A DNA stretch of 6,511 nt from Thermogladius sp. (GTDB taxonomy: Archaea > Thermoproteota > Thermoprotei_A > Sulfolobales > Desulfurococcaceae), in assembly GCA_009904025.1 (NCBI GenBank), contig WYEE01000018.1, forward strand, positions 1-6,511, in the 5' to 3' direction. The notes beneath the pieces are model-generated. The model did not search any database, was not told where the DNA came from, and saw only the letters and a list, made by a program, of their open reading frames with translations. The position numbers and the translations under genes are program-made. Shown in pieces: positions 1 to 5,574 of the stretch; within the stretch, counting starts at the first letter, position 1, and each line of letters starts with the position of its first letter.

Positions 1-434
1 GGGGTCTCCTCAACTGTTCTTTCGATAAGCTTGATTCCGAGAATTTTCTCAAGTCTCCTAGCCAGCTCCAGACTAGGTTTAAGCCTGCCTGACTCTATTC
101 TCTTAATCGTGTTCTCGCTCTCCCTGATTTTAGCTGCTAGAACGCTTTGAGTCCACCCCAATCTCTCCCGGGCTTCTCTTATCCTCTTGGCGTAGTCCTC
201 AACTATTTCGAACTCATCTTTAAACCCCCCGACACTTGTTTTCACAACGCTTCTACTCTTGGATACCACCAGTGGTTTCCTGCTCTCCTCAACATATGGT
301 TTAGCTTTACCGCTTCCTACAAGCCTGCGATAACACTCCGGGCAGACGTGGAGGATTGAGCCTTCGACCACAACTCTCTTGCAATCCCTCTCATTCGCTA
401 CCTCCCTGCCGCATATTTCGCAGTAACATGGCAT
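1..434 (-). CDS. mbf1: Archaeal multiprotein bridging factor 1 (MBF1), C-terminus cut by window edge
   Basis: Read on the minus strand from the ATG at 434-432, this gives 144 codons with no stop before the left edge, so the last part of the protein is missing. Residues 5-34 form a zinc ribbon with two cysteine pairs, CEIC (5-8) and CPEC (31-34). A variable linker follows, then a Cro/C1-type helix-turn-helix from about 82 to 137, with the helix pattern RIREARERLGWTQ, LAAKIRESENTIKRIE and the conserved SGRLKP turn. A zinc ribbon plus XRE-type HTH is the archaeal MBF1 layout, related to the eukaryotic TBP/transcription-factor bridging co-activator. Archaeal MBF1 is thought to act in transcription or at the ribosome; which applies here cannot be seen. 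It diverges from pan and shares its promoter region. The family is usually around 150-170 aa, so perhaps 10-20 residues are lost off the edge. Confidence 0.9.
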   Translation of the reverse strand, partial: MPCYCEICGREVANERDCKRVVVEGSILHVCPECYRRLVGSGKAKPYVEESRKPLVVSKSRSVVKTSVGGFKDEFEIVEDYAKRIREARERLGWTQSVLAAKIRESENTIKRIESGRLKPSLELARRLEKILGIKLIERTVEET

Positions 435-470
435 TTCAATAACCTGGTAGAAACATCTTCTCTAAGCCGG

Positions 471-498
471 TTTAAAACTATTGAGTCCGGGTTTTAAA
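471..498. promoter_or_regulatory. Symmetric divergent TATA boxes for mbf1 (minus) and pan (plus)
   Basis: TTTAAAAC at 471-478 and GTTTTAAA at 491-498 are a perfect 8-bp inverted repeat with a 12-nt spacer. Each arm reads as a TATA-like box pointing outwards. Exactly 36 nt separate each arm from the facing ATG (434 for mbf1, 535 for pan). With transcription starting about 25 nt after the box, both mRNAs would have short leaders. The promoter function is inferred from position and composition. The symmetry could also serve as a binding site for a dimeric regulator. Confidence 0.6.
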
Positions 499-534
499 GA
501 CCTTCTTAATACAGATAAAAGGAAAGGGGCTTTC

Positions 535-1731
535 ATGCCAAGCGAAGAAATCCAGGATCACGCTACTGAAGCCCGGATGTCGGAGGACGACTATGTAAGG
601 TATTTGGAGAGCAAGCTTAGAGAGTTGGAGAACGAGATTAAAAGGCTTAACATGAAGATCAACTACTATAAGAAGGAAATAGAGAACCTACTGTCTCCCC
701 CTCTAATCGAGGGAGTCCTACTACATTTAGTTGACGAGAATAGGGCGGTTGTCAGGAGCACGACGGGCCCCAACTTGATCGTCTATATCTCGGAGAGTGT
801 TCCCCGCGATAGACTTGTCCCAGGTGTGAGGGTGGCATTAAACCAGAGGGGTTCCACAATAGTCAATGTACTCCCGGAATACGAGGATCCCTATGTTCAA
901 TCCTTCGAGGTTATCGAAAGGCCTGAGGTAACCTACAATGATGTAGGCGGTTTGAAAGAGCAGATAAGAGAGTTGAGAGAGGTTGTTGAACTACCATTGA
1001 AAAACCCGGATTTATTCAAGGAGATAGGCATAGAGCCTCCTAAGGGAGTCCTGTTATACGGGCCGCCAGGTTGCGGTAAGACGCTGCTGGCTAAGGCTGT
1101 AGCACGTGAGTCTGAGGCAACGTTTATCAGTATTGTGGGGAGCGAGCTAGTCCAGAAATTCATTGGAGAGGGGGCTAGGATAGTTAAAGAGGTGTTTAGC
1201 CTAGCTAGGAGGAAGGCCCCGGCTATCGTATTCATAGACGAGGTAGACGCTATAGCGGCTAAGAGAATTGACATAGGTACAAGCGGTGAAAGAGAGGTTC
1301 AGAGAACGCTAATGCAGTTGCTAGCGGAAATAGATGGGTTTAGGCCTCTCGACAGGGTTAAGGTGATCGCGGCGACTAATAGGGTAGACATACTAGACCA
1401 AGCTATCCTGAGGCCGGGGAGGCTTGACAGGCTGATCGAAATACCTCTACCAGACAGACAGAGTAGATACGAGATATTTAGAGTCCACACGAGGAGGATG
1501 AAACTAGGCGACGACGTCGACTTATACAAACTAGCTGGCATGACCGAAGGTTTGAGCGGGGCCGAGATTAAGGCTATTGTAACGGAAGCAGGCTACAACG
1601 CAATTAGGTCTGGGAGGAGAGTTGTGACTAGAGAGGACTTTGAGCAGGCTGTTAGGAAGGTCTTGTCGAAGAAGAATATTAGAAGAGGTGTCGGTGAGGA
1701 GAGGGATAATAGTTTCCACATAATGCTTTAA
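535..1731 (+). CDS. pan: Proteasome-activating nucleotidase (PAN), AAA ATPase
   Basis: This is the hexameric ATPase that unfolds proteins and feeds them to the archaeal 20S proteasome. Counting from ATG 535 it has 398 aa. Residues 20-53 form a coiled coil, followed by the conserved proline pair (P55-P56) and an OB domain to about 117. The AAA+ module has Walker A GPPGCGKT (176-183), the pore loop KFIGEG (208-213), Walker B VFIDEVDA (232-239), and the second region of homology AATNRVD...RPGRLDR (279-299) with arginine fingers at R293 and R296. An in-frame TTG at 481 would add 18 residues, but a TATA-like box lies inside that stretch, so I choose ATG 535; M15 at 577 is a less likely alternative. 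The C-terminus ends I-M-L and lacks the Tyr of the usual HbYX docking motif. Downstream on the same strand is a PAC2 proteasome chaperone gene, which fits the role. Confidence 0.93.
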   Translation: MPSEEIQDHATEARMSEDDYVRYLESKLRELENEIKRLNMKINYYKKEIENLLSPPLIEGVLLHLVDENRAVVRSTTGPNLIVYISESVPRDRLVPGVRVALNQRGSTIVNVLPEYEDPYVQSFEVIERPEVTYNDVGGLKEQIRELREVVELPLKNPDLFKEIGIEPPKGVLLYGPPGCGKTLLAKAVARESEATFISIVGSELVQKFIGEGARIVKEVFSLARRKAPAIVFIDEVDAIAAKRIDIGTSGEREVQRTLMQLLAEIDGFRPLDRVKVIAATNRVDILDQAILRPGRLDRLIEIPLPDRQSRYEIFRVHTRRMKLGDDVDLYKLAGMTEGLSGAEIKAIVTEAGYNAIRSGRRVVTREDFEQAVRKVLSKKNIRRGVGEERDNSFHIML

Positions 1732-1743
1732 CATCCGCGTGGA

Positions 1744-1752
1744 TTGTTTTTA
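1744..1752 (+). terminator. T-rich tract after pan
   Basis: TTGTTTTTA lies 12 nt past the pan stop codon. Archaeal RNA polymerase terminates at U-rich runs, often without a hairpin, so this could end the pan transcript. It is also TATA-like and lies about 50 nt upstream of the next start, so it might instead serve as the promoter element of the 1803 gene. The sequence alone does not decide between these. Confidence 0.35.
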
Positions 1753-1792
1753 TCGGGTTGGAACTATCACATATCCTATGGTTTAGGCAACT

Positions 1793-1797
1793 GTGAT
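1793..1797 (+). promoter_or_regulatory. Ribosome binding site for the 1803 gene
   Basis: GTGAT at 1793-1797 matches the core complementary to the archaeal 16S 3' end and sits 5 nt before ATG 1803. It supports that start codon and indicates a leadered mRNA rather than a leaderless one. Confidence 0.55.
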
Positions 1798-1802
1798 AAC
1801 TC

Positions 1803-2279
1803 ATGCTTAGGAGAAGACTTGCGGAAAGCGAGATAGAGGAGTTGAGGTATATAGCTGGGTTGCAGTTCGGTGTTGGAGAGGAGTTTATACCAGATGACGC
1901 GGAAGGAGAGTTCAGCAGAACTACACTCAAGCTTAGGAGAATAATCGTTGACTCAAAACCTTACCTGGCTGTAAGGGCCTCAGACTACAGGTTCAACCTG
2001 TACATTACATCCGGGCTTGTATTAAATAAAATCCTCCCCCACCCTAAGATACGAGTATACGTATTGAGCAAGTACGCGGATTTCATCGCTAAAGGAGGCA
2101 ATGTCTTCTGCAAACACGTATTGATGGCTGACCCGGATATTAGACCAGAGGATGAAGTCCTGGTCGTGGACGAGAAAGGGGAGTTGCTGGCTGTGGGCCG
2201 CGCGATTAAACCTGGGTGGGAGATGGTGTTTTATAAGTGGGGTGAAGCAGTTAGAATAAGGCGGGGGGTTTCGGAGTGA
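1803..2279 (+). CDS. Stand-alone C2-PUA RNA-binding protein, probable detached C-terminal part of archaeosine tRNA-guanine transglycosylase
   Basis: A 158-aa protein. The C-terminal half, from about P79 (PKIRVYV) to residue 155, is a PUA domain with the landmarks VFCKHV, ADPDIRPEDEVLVVDE, LLAVGRA and GEAVRIRRG. The N-terminal half has IAGLQFGVGEEFIPDD, SRTTLKLRRIIVD and the AVRASDYRFNLYIT strand. This order resembles, from memory, the C2 domain followed by PUA at the end of one-chain euryarchaeal archaeosine transglycosylases, where PUA grips the tRNA acceptor end. The transglycosylase in this window ends before C2, so this is plausibly its missing tail, acting in trans; that is inference. 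An alternative is a Nip7-like PUA protein of ribosome biogenesis. The ATG has a good GTGAT site before it, and the stop codon overlaps the next start by 4 nt (GTGA), so the two genes are probably co-translated. Confidence 0.75.
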   Translation: MLRRRLAESEIEELRYIAGLQFGVGEEFIPDDAEGEFSRTTLKLRRIIVDSKPYLAVRASDYRFNLYITSGLVLNKILPHPKIRVYVLSKYADFIAKGGNVFCKHVLMADPDIRPEDEVLVVDEKGELLAVGRAIKPGWEMVFYKWGEAVRIRRGVSE

Positions 2280-3013
2280 ACGTGGTATTGTTTGAGAAGG
2301 TTTCTGACAAGGATTTAGAGGACTCAATATTCATAACGGGTTTCCAAGGTTTCGGCATGGTCGGCTATTTAACTAGCAGACACCTGGTTTTGGAGCTTAA
2401 GCTGAAGAGAATAGGTTTCATAAGAACCAGGTACTATCCCGAGACAACTATCTACACCAAGGAGACAGGTGTCGTATATCCCTTTGAACTCTACTATGGT
2501 GTCGTAGAGGGCAAGAAGCTGCTCGTTCTAATAAACAACGGCACACCCAATGTGCGTGAGAGAACAGACTACGCTGAGTTAGTGGCAAAATGGGTGAAGG
2601 AGAAGAAGGTCTCAAAGACGATACTTGTAGGAGGGTTGGATCCGAGCCTGAAAGAGAGCGAGGACGAGAAATATAGGTGGGTTCCTATAGGGGGCTACCA
2701 GGAGAGGTTGAATGCGAAACTCCTCGAGAGCAGACATATAATAGGGCCACTTGCCCTCCTAATGATCTTCATGGACGCCTACAAGGTGCCTGGTGTCGCT
2801 TTATTCTCTTACACAGAGCTCTACAGGCCGGATCCTAGAGCGAGTGCGGTCGCAGTGGAGGTAATAGGCGACATTTTAGGCTTTAAAATAGATACCACGA
2901 GGCTACTTGAAGAAGCGAAGATTATCGAGTCGATTGAAGCTGAACGGGAGAGAATGCTTAAATCTGTCGAGATGGAGGAGGCCGAGAAGAAGGGTCATCC
3001 AATATACCTATAG
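2276..3013 (+). CDS. PAC2-family proteasome assembly chaperone (PbaB-like) with C-terminal HbYX motif
   Basis: A 245-aa protein of the archaeal PAC2 family (PbaA/PbaB-like), related to eukaryotic proteasome assembly chaperones PAC1/PAC2 (yeast Pba1/Pba2). The family signature near the N-terminus is visible as TGFQGFGMVGYL (residues 21-32). Later family-like elements are VLINNGTP (85-92), ILVGGLDP (116-123) and GPLALLMIF (157-165), followed by a charged helical tail from about 205. The last three residues are I-Y-L (243-245), fitting hydrophobic-Tyr-X, the tail that docks into pockets on the 20S alpha ring; PbaB and Pba1-Pba2 are known to use such a tail. The start is GTG 2276, overlapping the stop of the PUA gene. 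The likely role is 20S maturation or, as reported for PbaB, proteasome activation; that is inferred from family and from proximity to pan. Confidence 0.85.
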   Translation: MNVVLFEKVSDKDLEDSIFITGFQGFGMVGYLTSRHLVLELKLKRIGFIRTRYYPETTIYTKETGVVYPFELYYGVVEGKKLLVLINNGTPNVRERTDYAELVAKWVKEKKVSKTILVGGLDPSLKESEDEKYRWVPIGGYQERLNAKLLESRHIIGPLALLMIFMDAYKVPGVALFSYTELYRPDPRASAVAVEVIGDILGFKIDTTRLLEEAKIIESIEAERERMLKSVEMEEAEKKGHPIYL

Positions 3014-3034
3014 AACACCTTGAGTGGAGTTCAA

Positions 3035-3039
3035 TTTTT
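3035..3039 (+). terminator. T-run after the PAC2 gene
   Basis: A TTTTT run lies 21 nt past the PAC2 stop in the 38-bp gap between convergent genes. TTGA/TCAA arms at 3020-3034 just before it could form only a very weak hairpin. A U-run is enough for archaeal termination, so this is a plausible but unproven end for the plus-strand transcript. Confidence 0.35.
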
Positions 3040-3051
3040 CCATGACGAGTA

Positions 3052-4596
3052 CTATTCGAGTATCTCCAGCTCTGCTTGAATGTTTCTTTCTCTCAAGGTA
3101 TTCACGAGTCTCTGGGCGAGCTTTAACTCCCCTTTACTCGAATTCCCGGGCACGAAAACTCTGACCCTCGAATTCCTCCTACTCTCCATTAACTTGAGCA
3201 CCCTTGCAGAAATATTGTTCAAAATTTCCTCATCTAAGTAGTCCAAGACACCGTCTTCATGTTGGAAGTAAGGATAGGTGTTGGACAACTGGAGAGGGTA
3301 TAATCCTAGGACTGGGTGTACTATAAGCACTTGACCTACCACCCCTTGTTTCAATAGTTTTTCTCTCAGGGAACCAGAGTCTTTCCCAGAGGATACAACT
3401 ATCGTCGCGTACTCTTCTTCTTTCCACATCCGGCCGGCTACCTCGATACTCTTCCCCTCCAGCGACCTCACCCTAGGGTTGAAGTAGGTGTCTTCATCTA
3501 ACACTAGGAGTGCCGGGGAGTCTGGTTTGGAGAGAGGGTTGAATTTCTCCAGCATGCCCGCGTGTCTTTTAATTACTTCGAAAGCCCTTCTAAGGCTCGG
3601 GTGAGTCTTACTCCTCTCCTCTAGGAGCTCCCACAACCTCCCCTCCCTAATACTCTCCTTAACAACATTCAGCTCCTTCTTCAACATGTACAAGTTGTGT
3701 AGTGCTATGAGTTTAACTCTTTCTTCAACGGGTATTTCGAGCAACTCTCTCACAGTATATCTCGAGCAAACAGGGCAGTTGCAGGGCAGGTATGTCAGCT
3801 CTTCAATCCTCTTCGTCCCCTCCGGCAACATGTATCTCCCCTCGCGAGCGTACAATATGTAGCTCGCTGAGTCAAACAAGTCTGCGCCGAGCGCTACCAG
3901 GAATGGAAGGATCATCGGGTGCCCGACTCCAAACACGTGTAGCGGTCTCCCGGGTGGGAGAGCCCTCTTAGCTAGGGCAACGTACTCTAGTAGAGGGCTG
4001 TAATCGTATTTTTCAAGCAGTACTGTAGGCGATCCAAACGCGAATATGTGGTATGGCGTCCTCCAGGCTCTTACAGCTGATTTCAAGAGTAGATCCATGT
4101 AAGGCGAGCCCTGTATAGGTAGAGTCCACAGGAGGTCGCTATCCATGATTAACGGTAGCGCCTGGAGAGCTCTCCTCCAAGTTTCCTCTACAGCGCGATG
4201 GGCCTCCTCCCAGCTCATTTTTGTACCCGTAGGAACATCCAGTATAACACCTATATCGGTTCCAATAAGCTTCTGATAGTTCACTATCGTAGGGTTATCT
4301 ACCTCAACGTCACCGTAGATTAATACCTGGTAGCCTCCGGAATCAGTCATTAAAGTACTATCCCACTTCAACTCCGCGTGTATATCCCTGGCTATGCCTT
4401 TATTCCTCCGGTAGAATAAGTAAGCATTGGTTATAAGAGCATTAAACCCTAGCTCCCGTATCGTATTCAAATCCAAATCCTGTCTAGCTGGGTCTACAAC
4501 AGGAAAAATATAAGGTGTCTCTACAACCCCATGTCTAGTCTTGAGCCTACCTATACGCCCGGCTAGGTCATACTCTCTTACATCGAAATACTCCAA
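3052..4596 (-). CDS. tgtA: Archaeosine tRNA-guanine transglycosylase (TgtA), form lacking C2 and PUA domains
   Basis: This enzyme exchanges guanine-15 in the tRNA D-loop for preQ0, the first tRNA-bound step of archaeosine synthesis. The 514-aa product has a TIM-barrel catalytic domain: TDSGGYQ with active-site D85, GVGHP (223-227), and the nucleophile in FDSASY (D242). The zinc site is C272-x-C274-x2-C277 plus H300. From about 360 a C1-like region follows, with LLVLDEDTYFNP (363-374) and VHPVLGLYPLQLSNTYPYFQ (426-445). It ends after FVPGNSS...ELEILE with no PUA signature; one-chain euryarchaeal enzymes are near 580 aa. The missing part resembles the 158-aa product of the gene at 1803. The start is TTG 4596, 2 nt after the SmAP stop; the upstream purine stretch (GGGAG) is a weak ribosome site. 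The gene is almost certainly co-transcribed with the SmAP gene. Confidence 0.93.
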   Translation of the reverse strand: MEYFDVREYDLAGRIGRLKTRHGVVETPYIFPVVDPARQDLDLNTIRELGFNALITNAYLFYRRNKGIARDIHAELKWDSTLMTDSGGYQVLIYGDVEVDNPTIVNYQKLIGTDIGVILDVPTGTKMSWEEAHRAVEETWRRALQALPLIMDSDLLWTLPIQGSPYMDLLLKSAVRAWRTPYHIFAFGSPTVLLEKYDYSPLLEYVALAKRALPPGRPLHVFGVGHPMILPFLVALGADLFDSASYILYAREGRYMLPEGTKRIEELTYLPCNCPVCSRYTVRELLEIPVEERVKLIALHNLYMLKKELNVVKESIREGRLWELLEERSKTHPSLRRAFEVIKRHAGMLEKFNPLSKPDSPALLVLDEDTYFNPRVRSLEGKSIEVAGRMWKEEEYATIVVSSGKDSGSLREKLLKQGVVGQVLIVHPVLGLYPLQLSNTYPYFQHEDGVLDYLDEEILNNISARVLKLMESRRNSRVRVFVPGNSSKGELKLAQRLVNTLRERNIQAELEILE

Positions 4597-4598
4597 AA

Positions 4599-5063
4599 TT
4601 ATTCTCCCTTTAACGCCTTGCGTCTAGTCTCCAAGTATTGTTCTAGCAATCTATACAGCGTCTCAGCTATGGGCCCCGTGCCCTCAACACCCCTCTCGCT
4701 GACTCTATAGCGTCCTTGAACCTCGACTACTCTAGCCTCGGGTATGACTCTAACCAGGTGTTCGGGCAGCTTCATCTCCTTGATAATGATGTTCTTGAAC
4801 TCCTCGGGGTCGAATAACGGGACTTCCAGGACTATGATCTCGCTTAGCCTCTCGCCTTTCACTATAACCTTAGGGTACTTGTTCCCCTTATCGTCTAGAG
4901 CGTTTTGGATTAGGATGTTGAGAGACGGTGTGTCGAATCCGACTAGCTTCCCCTCATAAGACCTGCCGTCAGCTAACACTATTTTAACTCTTTTATCTAT
5001 CAGGCTTGAAAGCTCTCCGGTAAGCCTTCTCGAAGCATCTAGCACGCTCACGGTTTCACCCAC
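4599..5063 (-). CDS. Sm-like archaeal protein with C-terminal domain (SmAP3-like)
   Basis: A 154-aa protein. Residues 13-83 form an Sm fold. Sm1 is seen as VKIVLADGRSYEGKLVGFD followed by SLNILIQNA (26-55), and Sm2 as VIVKGERLSEIIVLEVP (66-82). A further 70 residues (84-154), starting FDPEEFKNIIIKEM, form a mixed alpha/beta tail. An Sm domain plus such a C-terminal domain is the SmAP3 layout described in Pyrobaculum; ordinary SmAP1/2 proteins are only 75-90 aa. The protein should assemble into RNA-binding rings, but its target is unknown. The start is GTG 5063. GTGs at codons 5 and 7 are possible alternatives because a GGTGA lies just before them, at 5060-5056. The ATG at 5070 is out of frame and stops after four codons. 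tgtA follows after 2 nt, so a shared transcript is expected. Confidence 0.85.
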   Translation of the reverse strand: MGETVSVLDASRRLTGELSSLIDKRVKIVLADGRSYEGKLVGFDTPSLNILIQNALDDKGNKYPKVIVKGERLSEIIVLEVPLFDPEEFKNIIIKEMKLPEHLVRVIPEARVVEVQGRYRVSERGVEGTGPIAETLYRLLEQYLETRRKALKGE

Positions 5064-5081
5064 AGAGCATTTATGTATGCG

Positions 5082-5097
5082 GATATTTTGAATATTT
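5082..5097 (-). promoter_or_regulatory. Candidate TATA region for the SmAP-tgtA transcript
   Basis: On the minus strand AAATATTC (5097-5090) and AAAATATC (5089-5082) lie 18-34 nt upstream of GTG 5063. Either could be the TATA box, giving a very short leader or a leaderless mRNA. This is based on AT content and position only. Confidence 0.35.
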
Positions 5098-5151
5098 CTC
5101 TACTTTGACACCTTAATAACCGTCTTGTGAGACACGAGTCTGCCGGGTAAT

Positions 5152-5171
5152 GCTTAAAAATAGCTTAAAAA
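5152..5171 (+). promoter_or_regulatory. Tandem TATA-like boxes upstream of the rpoG-like gene
   Basis: GCTTAAAAA occurs twice, at 5152-5160 and 5163-5171, 11 bp apart, which is about one helical turn. Either copy could be the TATA box. The second predicts a start of transcription near 5194 and a leader of about 30 nt before ATG 5224. The leader has no strong ribosome site; ATGG/CCAT arms flank 5211-5225. Confidence 0.45.
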
Positions 5172-5223
5172 CTTAGTAAGACGTTGGCTAAAGGCTAGTA
5201 GCCCTGGTTTATGGCTTGATACC

Positions 5224-5574
5224 ATGATCCAAAAATACGATTGCCAGGTAGGCGAAGTAGAAAGGCTGAGATACCCAGGGGTATACAGGGTTAGGCTCCA
5301 ATGCGGCGATGTCTCAATAGATATTGAATTCCATGAGAAAGTTATGCCGGATCTAAGGAAAGGAAGTAATGTTGTTATCGCGGTAACGGAGAGCAAAGAG
5401 GAGTGTCTGCAACACTATTTCTGCGGCAAGGGCAGTGTTGTCTCGAACAGGAGTATCGGCGAAACATATAGGACAGTCATATCTATAGGCGGTTTCCTCC
5501 TCGTCTTAAAAACAAAACAACAACTAGACTTCAAACCCCTAGATGAAGTCTACGTGGGAGCATCCCCTGCCTGA
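5224..5574 (+). CDS. rpoG: Probable RNA polymerase subunit Rpb8/RpoG
   Basis: A 116-aa protein that reads as a small beta-rich OB-like fold. Residues 19-38 give GVYRVRLQCGD and SIDIEFH; then comes DLRKGSNVVIAVTESK (43-58), HYFCGKGSVV (64-73), and the ending VISIGGFLLVLK (85-96). This pattern resembles the crenarchaeal Rpb8 orthologue (RpoG), a small RNA polymerase subunit known in hyperthermophilic crenarchaea and korarchaea and missing from euryarchaea. The call rests on remembered resemblance and small size, not on catalytic residues, so it could be another OB-fold protein. It has its own upstream promoter candidate and overlaps the next gene by 32 nt, so it probably leads an operon. ATG 5224 is the only reasonable start. 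Three cysteines (C7, C27, C61) plus C67 show no clear zinc-site spacing. Confidence 0.65.
   Translation: MIQKYDCQVGEVERLRYPGVYRVRLQCGDVSIDIEFHEKVMPDLRKGSNVVIAVTESKEECLQHYFCGKGSVVSNRSIGETYRTVISIGGFLLVLKTKQQLDFKPLDEVYVGASPA

Noticed and set aside
147..359. Plus-strand open frame of 70 codons
   Set aside because: It lies antisense within mbf1, whose zinc-ribbon and HTH motifs are clear; the plus-strand product has no recognisable features.
933..1930. Four minus-strand open frames opposite pan and the start of the PUA gene
   Set aside because: They are serine- and leucine-rich shadows of the well-supported plus-strand genes, without promoters or motifs.
1803..2279. Nip7-type ribosome biogenesis factor as the main call for the 158-aa protein
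   Set aside because: PUA plus a pre-PUA domain fits Nip7 loosely, but the N-terminal half and the ADP-IRP-DEV pattern resemble the archaeosine transglycosylase C2-PUA tail more closely, and the local TgtA lacks that tail. Kept as an alternative.
2022..2327. Minus-strand open frame of 101 codons
   Set aside because: Antisense to the PUA-PAC2 junction; the plus-strand PUA and PAC2 motifs account for this DNA.
3015..3039. Factor-independent hairpin terminator between PAC2 and tgtA genes
   Set aside because: The possible arms are only 4 bp and AT-rich; only the T-run itself is worth reporting.
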